From assembly GCA_002329495.1 (NCBI GenBank), contig DCTH01000061.1, positions 10,760-17,170 of the forward strand: 6,411 nucleotides of DNA, read 5' to 3'. The first letter of the stretch is position 1. Each line of letters opens with the position of its first letter. Below are positions 1-5,137 of this stretch, one piece after another. The position numbers were made by a program, and so were the translations under genes. The notes below the pieces were generated by a model. It was given only the letters and a program-made list of their open reading frames with translations, searched no databases and was not told the DNA's origin. The stretch comes from Syntrophothermus sp. UBA1445. GTDB lineage: Bacteria > Bacillota > Syntrophomonadia > Syntrophomonadales > DTU052.

Positions 1-208
1 TTATATTGGAGGTTGTCCCTAACTGTGATCTGGTTCGTTCAAGGGCCAGAGCGTCCTGGTCGATCCCCACCAGGGTTGCCTGGCTGTTGGTCCTCTCGAT
101 AATACCTGTGAAGTGTCCGCCACCGCCCAGAGTGCAATCAACATATACTCCCCCGGGGTTGGTCATTAAGTACTCCAGAGTCTCATTGAACAAAACAGGA
201 ACGTGCAA
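1..208 (-). CDS. rsmH: 16S rRNA (cytosine(1402)-N(4))-methyltransferase RsmH (MraW), N-terminal part only
   Basis: Partial gene: about 69 N-terminal codons are present and the rest lies beyond base 1. RsmH methylates N4 of C1402 in 16S rRNA in the 30S P-site, using S-adenosylmethionine. Seen in the translation: the family N-terminus [13 protein letters not shown], then the SAM-binding motif [15 protein letters not shown] (about residues 23-37), then GIDQDAL, whose Asp is expected to contact the SAM ribose. No ATG lies before the conserved N-terminus. The best start is TTG at 206-208, with a GGGGG Shine-Dalgarno at 216-220 and a 7-nt spacer; the ATG at codon 15 would remove the conserved HVPVL block. 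It begins 11 bp after the mraZ stop, and its SD overlaps that stop codon, so co-transcription and probably coupled translation are likely. Family identity is secure; the start is inferred. Confidence 0.93.
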   Translation of the reverse strand, partial: MHVPVLFNETLEYLMTNPGGVYVDCTLGGGGHFTGIIERTNSQATLVGIDQDALALERTRSQLGTTSNI

Positions 209-215
209 TAATTTG

Positions 216-220
216 CCCCC
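216..220 (-). promoter_or_regulatory. ribosome binding site deciding the TTG start of rsmH
   Basis: On the minus strand GGGGG lies 7 nt before the TTG at 208-206 and overlaps the last base of the mraZ TAG stop. It is the only purine-rich element near the conserved RsmH N-terminus, so it supports the TTG start and coupling to mraZ translation. Confidence 0.55.
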
Positions 221-651
221 TATATCCCAAGTTCCACAAGTTTTTCCGAGATTTCTTCATAAGAAGCCCCTGCCTTTGCGGCATATTCTTCCCAATATTC
301 CACAGCCCAAACTTCGACCCTGGTGCCAACACCGATAATCACCACATCCCTGTTAATATGAGCGTACTCTCTCAAGCCAGCCGGTAACAGAATGCGGCCT
401 TGTTTGTCAGCCTCACACTCACAGGCTCCGGAAAAGAAAAAACGCACAAAGGCCCGCACATCACTCCGGGTGAACGGAAGACCCTTGAGGTTCTCTTCAA
501 CCGTTTTCCATTCTGATAATGGGTAGACAAAAAGACAGTTGTCCAGTCCCTTGGTCACGATAAAGGTTTCCCCTAATTCCTCGCGGAACCGGGCTGGAAC
601 CGTCAACCTACCCTTATTATCAAGACTGTGTTGGTATTCCCCTAAGAACAT
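220..651 (-). CDS. mraZ: transcriptional regulator MraZ
   Basis: 143 aa, the usual MraZ length. MraZ is a ring-forming DNA-binding protein with two SpoVT/AbrB-like half-domains; it heads the mra/dcw cell-wall and division cluster and represses its own operon in the bacteria studied. Seen here: the N-terminal signature [20 protein letters not shown] (residues 2-21) with the first D-x-K-G-R motif at 11-15, and the second half-domain [19 protein letters not shown] (79-97) with D-K-Q-G-R at 82-86. The ATG at 651 gives the canonical N-terminus and follows an AAAGGG SD-like element. rsmH follows directly, as in most bacteria. Three GTGGAG direct repeats 36-61 bp upstream of the start are its probable operator. 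No truncation or missing conserved residue is seen. Confidence 0.97.
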   Translation of the reverse strand: MFLGEYQHSLDNKGRLTVPARFREELGETFIVTKGLDNCLFVYPLSEWKTVEENLKGLPFTRSDVRAFVRFFFSGACECEADKQGRILLPAGLREYAHINRDVVIIGVGTRVEVWAVEYWEEYAAKAGASYEEISEKLVELGI

Positions 652-686
652 ATGTTCGCCCTTTTTTCGAATTTATAGGGACTATG

Positions 687-712
687 CTCCACTTTTCTCC
701 ACTTTACTCCAC
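687..712 (-). promoter_or_regulatory. putative MraZ operator: three GTGGAG direct repeats with 10-bp period
   Basis: Seen on the minus strand: GTGGAG three times at exactly one helical turn (plus-strand CTCCAC at 687-692, 697-702 and 707-712), with A-rich spacers TAAA and AAAA. A degenerate copy (GTCCCT, 677-682) continues the register. MraZ proteins are known to bind tandem G-rich boxes at about 10-bp spacing upstream of their own gene, so placement and period fit an autoregulatory site. Possible -10 elements flank the array: TAGAAT (716-721, upstream) and TATAAA (672-677, downstream). Neither has a convincing -35, so I do not call the promoter itself. Confidence 0.8.
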
Positions 713-766
713 CTTATTCTATTAGTTGTTATCGAGTTCCTGCTTTTGTGAAAAAAGAAACTTGCG

Positions 767-781
767 TAATTATCATTCTCA
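767..781 (-). promoter_or_regulatory. Fur-box-like imperfect palindrome upstream of mraZ
   Basis: Minus strand TGAGAATGATAATTA compared with the 7-1-7 Fur consensus TGATAATNATTATCA matches 6 of 7 positions in the left arm and 5 of 7 in the right. It lies about 115 bp upstream of the mraZ start in the AT-rich 224-bp gap between the phosphoesterase gene and mraZ. Matches of this quality can arise by chance in AT-rich DNA, and an iron-regulated target here would be unusual. The rest of the gap (782-875) shows no clear gene, terminator or RNA. Confidence 0.25.
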
Positions 782-875
782 TTCATTCATTTTTGTATAT
801 TATTCGACATAATTGACGGGGCGCGGATTGCAGATAAGAACCGAGGGGGTCGAAATGAGGCAGTAAAATACTAGA

Positions 876-1910
876 TTAATCCAGGTAAATCGGATTTGAA
901 TAGATCCAGGCACGGTATCCCAACCCGTGCCGGTGGTAAGCCTCTACCCGGTATATGCCGGGCTTCAGTTGACGGAAACGGTGTTTTTGGCCGGTATTCT
1001 GCAGATAGGGCCGACCATCCTTAACCAAAACCACTTTCGCTTTTGACGGGGTATCAACCTTCAATACGGTTCCCTTGGCTGGAGTTCTCTCACCCATATT
1101 TATTATGTGACCCCTTGATTCGGCCACAAACCGAAACCCTTTGGCACTCTTGAAGAAATTGTAGCCCACAAAACACCGGCCTGATTGTAAAGCCTGTTTT
1201 ATCACGGCTTTATCACTTTTCAGGTCGCCGGATAACTGTTTATTTAAGGTAAGATGAGTGTTGATACAGCGAAAACATGTGTAATAATCAGAAAGGACTG
1301 GTTTCCAGGGCCCCAGGTTGATCTTAATAGCATGGGCATCGGAACAACCGATGCCCACTACCATTCTATCTCTTAATAGCTGATCCCATTTTTCAAGGGA
1401 TGCCTGATGCGGCCCCCGTCTGAATGCCTGGTGAGGATTGAAATAGAGGTAAAACCCTTTCGGTATGCTGGATATACCATCTCTCCACTGCGACAAGTAA
1501 CTCCAGATATCCATCCCGGTAAAGCCTGTAACCTCCCAATCAGTCCAGGGATAGGTTTTCCCGTTTTTATAGACCGGGGAACCAATTTCACAGGGATGGG
1601 CCAGAAACCCTATGCCACCCTGGTTGCGTACACCGTCAATCACCTGTTGGGGAACCTCATCATTAGGTGGAATCTCCTCGGCGATGTCAATCCCCAGATA
1701 GTGGTTGCATTCTAAGTTTATTTCACTGCCAACCATGACCAGGACTTTGCCATAATAACCTTCTTCTGGCTTTCCCCGCAGATGATTATGGTCGGTGATA
1801 ATAATAAAGTCAAGTCCAGCCTTTTCTGCTGACTTAGCTATCTCAGGTATGCTTCCCGATCCATCCGAGTATCGGGTATGGATATGTATACTTCCGAAAC
1901 AGTCATACAT
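876..1910 (-). CDS. PHP-domain metal-dependent phosphoesterase
   Basis: About 344 aa. PHP-family proteins are cytoplasmic hydrolases with a polynuclear metal site that cleave phosphoester bonds; the substrate here cannot be told. Counting from a GTG at 1919, the metal-ligand motifs appear in order: HIHTRYSDG (12-20), ITDHN (41-45), GSEIN (64-68), LAHP (106-109) and GCSDAH (191-196). These are the expected His/Asp/Glu ligands and no catalytic motif is missing. Residues ~270-347 form a beta-rich C-terminal region (PGIYRVEAY, then AWIYSNPIY) seen in stand-alone PHP phosphoesterases; no polymerase domain is present, so this is not PolC or DnaE. Start choice: ATG at 1910 has GGTGAG four bases upstream, whereas the GTG three codons earlier has no SD. 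No signal peptide is seen. It is the last gene of the block, 115-124 bp after the ACT gene, without a recognisable terminator after its stop. Confidence 0.88.
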   Translation of the reverse strand: MYDCFGSIHIHTRYSDGSGSIPEIAKSAEKAGLDFIIITDHNHLRGKPEEGYYGKVLVMVGSEINLECNHYLGIDIAEEIPPNDEVPQQVIDGVRNQGGIGFLAHPCEIGSPVYKNGKTYPWTDWEVTGFTGMDIWSYLSQWRDGISSIPKGFYLYFNPHQAFRRGPHQASLEKWDQLLRDRMVVGIGCSDAHAIKINLGPWKPVLSDYYTCFRCINTHLTLNKQLSGDLKSDKAVIKQALQSGRCFVGYNFFKSAKGFRFVAESRGHIINMGERTPAKGTVLKVDTPSKAKVVLVKDGRPYLQNTGQKHRFRQLKPGIYRVEAYHRHGLGYRAWIYSNPIYLD

Positions 1911-1914
1911 GATA

Positions 1915-1920
1915 CTCACC
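1915..1920 (-). promoter_or_regulatory. ribosome binding site favouring the ATG start of the PHP gene
   Basis: GGTGAG on the minus strand, complementary to the GGUGA part of the anti-SD, sits 4 nt before ATG 1910-1908. The alternative GTG start at 1919-1917 is embedded in this element and has no purine-rich site of its own upstream. Confidence 0.45.
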
Positions 1921-2034
1921 GCACAGGTTGAGATTTCACAAATCCACTGCTCTTGAAGGATCCACTCTCATGTACGCAATCCCTGAATCTCGCCAGCCAG
2001 AACCAGATCAGATCATATAATCAAGAGGTTATGG

Positions 2035-2463
2035 TTAGAGCTTATATACCTGACTGCTATCCAAAACGCCTATCCCGTGAGTTTGAAAGACCTCTACCGC
2101 CCGGTCCGGATCCTCCACCTTAAAAATCACCAGTGCGTCTTCAGTGGCTTTACCGATAAACGCATAAAGATACTCAATATTAATAGATGCTTCACCCATC
2201 ACATCTAGAACTCTGGCTAGTCCACCCGGGGTATCAGGGACTTCTACCGCAATAACTTCAGTCTCGCTAACGGTAAAGCCTGCTCTCTTCAAAACCCCAT
2301 AAGCTTTTTCCGGCTCATTGACAATAAGCCTCAGGATTCCAAAATCGGAGGTGTCCGCAATAGAAAGGGCCCGGATGTTAATCCTATGCTCCCCCAGAAC
2401 CTTAGTCACACTGGCCAATCGACCCGCCTTGTTCTCCAGGAAAATGGAAATCTGCTTAACCAC
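2035..2463 (-). CDS. tandem ACT-domain protein, paaK-associated
   Basis: 142 aa made of two ACT domains and nothing else: about residues 3-70 (KQISIFLENKAGRLASVTK, then INIRALSIADT) and 71-138 (VIAVEVPDTPGGLARVLD, then INIEYLYAFI). Each has the ACT loop pattern (NKAGRL, TPGGLA) between the first strand and helix, the usual place for binding a small amino-acid-like ligand at a dimer interface. No catalytic domain is attached, so a regulatory or ligand-sensing role is inferred. Proteins of this size and layout are commonly encoded beside phenylacetate-CoA ligase in anaerobic bacteria and archaea, as here, so it may sense an aromatic amino acid or aryl acid. The start is GTG with an excellent AAAGGAGG SD a few bases upstream. 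The 116-bp gap from paaK holds a candidate promoter and a GC-rich hairpin. Confidence 0.92.
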   Translation of the reverse strand: MVKQISIFLENKAGRLASVTKVLGEHRINIRALSIADTSDFGILRLIVNEPEKAYGVLKRAGFTVSETEVIAVEVPDTPGGLARVLDVMGEASINIEYLYAFIGKATEDALVIFKVEDPDRAVEVFQTHGIGVLDSSQVYKL

Positions 2464-2496
2464 ATTGTCCCCTCCTTTTGAATAAATCCTGCCCGC

Positions 2497-2513
2497 CCGC
2501 GGAATCTGCGCGG
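2497..2513. other. GC-rich hairpin in the leader of the ACT-domain gene
   Basis: CCGCG (2497-2501) and CGCGG (2509-2513) form a 5-bp all-GC stem with a 7-nt loop; a flanking TGCC/GGCA pair can extend it. It lies about 20 nt upstream of the SD of the ACT gene in an otherwise GC-rich leader. No U-tract follows on the minus strand, so it is not a standard intrinsic terminator. It could slow polymerase, stabilise the downstream mRNA, or be incidental. Confidence 0.3.
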
Positions 2514-2571
2514 CATGTTACCGGACTATTCGCCTCCGCGCCCGATCCCGACGATTGCTCCGGATACCATA

Positions 2572-2602
2572 ATTATACCTTAGAACTTGCGCCGGTCTTC
2601 AA
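2572..2602 (-). promoter_or_regulatory. candidate promoter at the paaK 3' end, for the ACT and PHP genes
   Basis: A perfect TATAAT -10 (plus-strand ATTATA, 2572-2577) lies just past the paaK stop. A -35-like TTGAAG (2597-2602) lies inside the last codons of paaK, but the spacer is 19 bp, longer than ideal. The 116-bp gap that follows would be a leader of about 100 nt. The -10 is the only strong element, so this stays tentative. Confidence 0.35.
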
Positions 2603-3878
2603 CCCTCTTGGCCTTGCCTTCGCTCCGCTGCAGCGACTTGGGTTCGACCAGTCTGACCTTAACGGCTACACCCAGACTGCTTTCCAGTTCCCTGGTTATA
2701 AGTTTGCCAAGCTGTTCAAGTTTCCTGACCTCATCACTAAAGGCTTTTTCTGAAACCTCTACCCATACCTCCAGTTCATCCAGATTATTTATTCTGTCAA
2801 CCACCAGGAGGTAATACGGCTCAACATTATCTATCGTTAACAGTACACTTTCCACCATGGACGGGAACACGTTAACCCCTCTGATTATGACCATGTCGTC
2901 TGAACGTCCCAAAACCTTGTTCATCCTTACATGGGTCCGGCCACAGGGACAGGTTTCAGGAATGAGGGATGAAAGATCCCGGGTGCGATACCTTATCATC
3001 GGCAAGGCTTCTTTGTTAATGGTGGTCAACACCAATTCACCCTTTTCACCCGGAGGTAAGACCTCGCCGGTATCAGGATTGATTATCTCGGCAATAAAAT
3101 TGTCCTCAAATAAATGAAGTCCTTCCTTCTGGGGACATTCAATCGCCACCCCGGGGCCCATTATCTCACTCAGGCCGTATATATCGAATGCATTGATTTC
3201 AAGTCGGTTCTCCAGATCGCGACGCATGTTTTCTGACCAGGGTTCAGCTCCAAAGATACCCGACTTGAGCTTTAATTGAGATGGTTTGATGCCCATCTCC
3301 GTCATAACCTCTTGCATGTATAAGGCATACGAAGGGGTACAGGTTAAAACTGTGGTTCCAAAGTCCTGCATCAGCATAACCTGTCTTTTGGTGTTGCCTC
3401 CGGAGCTGGGGATAACCGAAGCCCCAATTTTTTCAGCTCCATAATGCACCCCCAGCCCCCCGGTGAATAAACCGTAACCATAGGCGTTTTGCACCACCGA
3501 ATAGCGGGTGGCACCAGCACAGGTCAGGGCGCGGGCCATCAATTCCGCCCATCGGTCCAAATCTCTTCTGGTATAGCCTACTACTGTAGGCTTGCCGGTG
3601 GTACCGGAAGAGGAGTGGATTCTAACCACATCAGTCATCGGGACTGCAAACAGACCAAAGGGGTAGTTGTCACGCAGATCCTGTTTGGTGGTATAAGGTA
3701 GTTTGCTTATATCCTCCAGAGTCTGAATATCACCCGGGGTAATTCCCATTTCATCCATTTTGGCTTTATAGCTGGGTACAAAAGAGTAAACCCGGAAAAC
3801 CGTCTCCTTTAAGCGCCGCAGTTTCAGTTCATCCAGTTCCTTCCGGGACATACATTCTATTTCCTGATTCCAGTACAT
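2580..3878 (-). CDS. paaK: phenylacetate-CoA ligase (AMP-forming)
   Basis: 432 aa, full length for PaaK. It activates phenylacetate or a related aryl acid (indoleacetate and 4-hydroxyphenylacetate are possible) to its CoA thioester via an acyl-adenylate, using ATP and CoA. Motifs of the adenylate-forming superfamily are in order: the phosphate-binding loop [11 protein letters not shown] (88-98), FGAEPWS (209-215), YGLSE (234-238), IRYRTRD (295-301), [16 protein letters not shown] (324-339), and a C-terminal EGKAKRV (420-426) that should carry the catalytic lysine of the adenylation step. ETCPCGRTH (308-316) is a typical PaaK feature. ATG 3878 has a GGGAGGG SD 7 nt upstream. In anaerobes this enzyme usually serves aromatic amino-acid fermentation with indolepyruvate oxidoreductase (not in this window) and a neighbouring ACT protein (present). 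No aerobic paa ring-hydroxylation genes are visible. Exact substrate unknown. Confidence 0.95.
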   Translation of the reverse strand: MYWNQEIECMSRKELDELKLRRLKETVFRVYSFVPSYKAKMDEMGITPGDIQTLEDISKLPYTTKQDLRDNYPFGLFAVPMTDVVRIHSSSGTTGKPTVVGYTRRDLDRWAELMARALTCAGATRYSVVQNAYGYGLFTGGLGVHYGAEKIGASVIPSSGGNTKRQVMLMQDFGTTVLTCTPSYALYMQEVMTEMGIKPSQLKLKSGIFGAEPWSENMRRDLENRLEINAFDIYGLSEIMGPGVAIECPQKEGLHLFEDNFIAEIINPDTGEVLPPGEKGELVLTTINKEALPMIRYRTRDLSSLIPETCPCGRTHVRMNKVLGRSDDMVIIRGVNVFPSMVESVLLTIDNVEPYYLLVVDRINNLDELEVWVEVSEKAFSDEVRKLEQLGKLITRELESSLGVAVKVRLVEPKSLQRSEGKAKRVEDRRKF

Positions 3879-3907
3879 TCTTTTACCCTCCCATACTTAC
3901 TACTGAT

Positions 3908-4132
3908 CTACCCTCCTACCACAAAGGGCACGATATCCACCTGGTCTCCATCCTGTAGACGGTCATCACCGTCAGCCTTTCTGCCATTAATCATTATGAC
4001 CAGGTCTTCCCGGTTAATCCCCAAAAGATCAAGCAGGCCCTGAACATCCCGAAGGTTGTCAGCTGTCACATCCCCCTCGGCCCGCTCCATCTTGTGCTTC
4101 AGTTCACCAACTGCACGGTAATGAACTTTCAT
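3908..4132 (-). CDS. MoaD/ThiS-family ubiquitin-like sulfur-carrier protein
   Basis: 74 aa. It has the ubiquitin-like beta-grasp pattern of MoaD/ThiS proteins: an N-terminal strand (MKVHYRAVGEL), a helix with LLDLLGI, then VIMINGRKADGDDRLQDGDQVDIVPFVVGG. The NGR, LQDGDQV and P-x-V blocks and the terminal Gly-Gly are the family signature. The Gly-Gly tail is where an E1-like enzyme adenylates the protein before it is thiocarboxylated and donates sulfur, for example to molybdopterin/tungstopterin or thiazole. The sequence does not separate MoaD from ThiS; no other thi or moa gene is visible, so no symbol is given. A GAAGGA SD lies 7 nt before the ATG. It sits 22 bp after tcdA and 29 bp before paaK, suggesting one transcript. 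Confidence 0.85.
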   Translation of the reverse strand: MKVHYRAVGELKHKMERAEGDVTADNLRDVQGLLDLLGINREDLVIMINGRKADGDDRLQDGDQVDIVPFVVGG

Positions 4133-4154
4133 ATCATCATCCTTCGTCTGCGTA

Positions 4155-4844
4155 TTAGCGGTTAAGAAGGTCCTTTACAACCGTTCCGGCGATAACCAGT
4201 CCGGCCACTGAAGGTACAAACGAGATGCTCCCTACCGGAAACCCGGCTTTGGTCGGAACCGGTTTTTCACGGGAAAATACTACCTTAAGGCCTTCGTCAA
4301 TGTTTATTTTGCGCAATTCATGTCTTAATTTACGTGCCAGTGGACAGGTGTGAGTCTGTGAGATGTCAGCGACTTCAAACCGGGTAGGATCAAGGCGATT
4401 TCCTGCTCCCATGGCGCTGATAATCGGGATTGATCTGGCGAGGCATTCCTGGATAAGACAGACCTTATCGCTGATGGAATCTATGGCATCTACCACGTAG
4501 TCAGGTCGATCACTTAAAAGTTCATCTATGGTATCTCGTTCACAGCGGACAGCATAGGCCTTAACCCGACAGTCGGGATTGATATCCTTAATTCGATTGG
4601 CCATAATCTCGGCCTTGGGTTGACCTAATGTACTGGTAAGCGCCACCAACTGCCGGTTAATATTGCTGATAGCTACCTGGTCAAAATCTATCAGGGTCAG
4701 GCTCCCAATACCACTTCTGGCCAGACCTTCCGCCACATATGAGCCGACCCCTCCCAAACCGACCACTGTAATTCGGGCCAGTGTCAATCGACAACAGGCC
4801 TCTTCTCCAATCAGCAGTCTGGTCCTTGACCACTTATCCTCCAA
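4155..4844 (-). CDS. tcdA: tRNA threonylcarbamoyladenosine dehydratase TcdA (YrvM/YgdL type)
   Basis: 229 aa from a TTG start. TcdA is an E1-like ATP-dependent enzyme that dehydrates t6A at position 37 of ANN-decoding tRNAs to the cyclic form ct6A. Seen here: the family start WSRTRLLIGEE (5-15), the nucleotide-binding GLGGVGS (29-35), LIDFDQV (Asp53, Asp55), the Arg-finger region NINRQ (61-65), PKAE (Lys77), DAID (Asp122), GAGNRLDPTRFEVADI, then THTCPLAR with Cys167, and the C-terminal GSISFVPSVAG typical of TcdA. No CXXC zinc pair is seen, which argues against MoeB or ThiF. The frame stays open to 5015, but those 57 extra codons cross the 6S-like RNA and do not belong to the family. TTG 4844 has a GGAGGA SD 6 nt upstream and gives the expected N-terminus. 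Its place after aspS is conserved in Firmicutes. Confidence 0.93.
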   Translation of the reverse strand: MEDKWSRTRLLIGEEACCRLTLARITVVGLGGVGSYVAEGLARSGIGSLTLIDFDQVAISNINRQLVALTSTLGQPKAEIMANRIKDINPDCRVKAYAVRCERDTIDELLSDRPDYVVDAIDSISDKVCLIQECLARSIPIISAMGAGNRLDPTRFEVADISQTHTCPLARKLRHELRKINIDEGLKVVFSREKPVPTKAGFPVGSISFVPSVAGLVIAGTVVKDLLNR

Positions 4845-4850
4845 ATTACA

Positions 4851-4856
4851 TCCTCC
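4851..4856 (-). promoter_or_regulatory. ribosome binding site deciding the TTG start of tcdA
   Basis: GGAGGA on the minus strand lies 6 nt before the TTG at 4844-4842, an ideal distance. It selects a start giving MEDKWSRTRLLIG, matching known TcdA N-termini, over the open frame that continues upstream through the small RNA. Confidence 0.8.
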
Positions 4857-4861
4857 AAGAA

Positions 4862-5069
4862 AGAAGTAACCCCACCGAGCCGTGTGGAGCCAGTTGTTTT
4901 GAACCTGCGCATCTGCAGGTGGGCATCCTCCTGTCAGCTTTATGCTTCCCTGATAAGATAGGGCCTGCAAGCCACTGACAGAGACCAGGTGCCCTTCATT
5001 TTGGTGTTGGGCCAAAACGAAACCGGCTTTTCACGAACACAGCAGGGGGTGTTCTTAGTTTCCCTGATT
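4862..5069 (-). ncRNA. ssrS: 6S RNA
   Basis: About 208 nt. 6S RNA mimics an open promoter and sequesters housekeeping RNA polymerase in stationary phase. Seen: a closing stem in which GCUGUGU (5037-5043) pairs with ACACGGC (4879-4885), extended by C-rich and AAGAA segments to 5056 against GG/GGGG/UUACUU to about 4865. The inner end has the UGUUCGUG block typical of 6S RNAs. A long terminal hairpin is built from GGGCA/UGCCC (4990-4994 with 4921-4925), UCUGUCAG/CUGACAGG (4975-4982 with 4930-4937), GCUU/AAGC and CCCU/AGGG with an 8-nt loop. Between the stems is a large open bubble whose 3' side carries a hairpin, ACCUGC/GCAGGU (4915-4920 with 4903-4908). Size, architecture and the aspS-tcdA location (also that of B. 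subtilis 6S-1, from memory) agree. The 5' end is inferred from the promoter; the 3' end is approximate. Confidence 0.87.
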
Positions 5070-5076
5070 AATGCTT

Positions 5077-5105
5077 ATAATATCACAGCCGGCGGCGGTT
5101 TTCAA
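5077..5105 (-). promoter_or_regulatory. sigma-A-type promoter of the 6S RNA
   Basis: On the minus strand TTGAAA (-35, 5100-5105) and TATTAT (-10, 5077-5082) are separated by exactly 17 bp, each with one mismatch to consensus. Transcription should start near A5069, which puts the RNA 5' end just outside the 6S closing stem. It is the best promoter match I noticed in the window. It would also feed tcdA by read-through. Confidence 0.78.
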
Positions 5106-5137
5106 TAATCGCCCAACCCTAATAGGGCTCTACACCT

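Noticed and set aside
6..338. Plus-strand open frame of 110 codons across rsmH and mraZ
   Set aside because: It is antisense to two certain genes, Pro/Arg-rich and matches no family.
776..790. Short ATTC tandem run (attctcattcattcatt) as a phase-variable repeat
   Set aside because: It has only about three imperfect units and lies outside any coding frame and away from a convincing promoter spacer.
1920..2034. Terminator, promoter or small gene between the ACT and PHP genes
   Set aside because: There is no stem followed by a U-tract, no paired -35/-10, and no open frame with an SD. Only a repeated AGTGGAT heptamer was seen, likely by chance.
2478..3701. Several plus-strand open frames of 70-91 codons antisense to paaK and its leader
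   Set aside because: They have low-complexity Ser/Thr/Arg-rich translations typical of antisense frames, no good SD, and lie over a well-conserved minus-strand gene.
4845..5015. Signal peptide or extra domain at the N-terminus of the long tcdA frame
   Set aside because: The residues show no hydrophobic core or family similarity, and the DNA is explained by 6S RNA structure.
5115..5129. Hairpin AGCCCU-AUU-AGGGUU after the aspS stop as an intrinsic terminator
   Set aside because: On the minus strand the 6-bp stem (one G-U) is followed by GGGCG, not a U-tract. The T-rich flank lies on the plus strand, where no gene ends.
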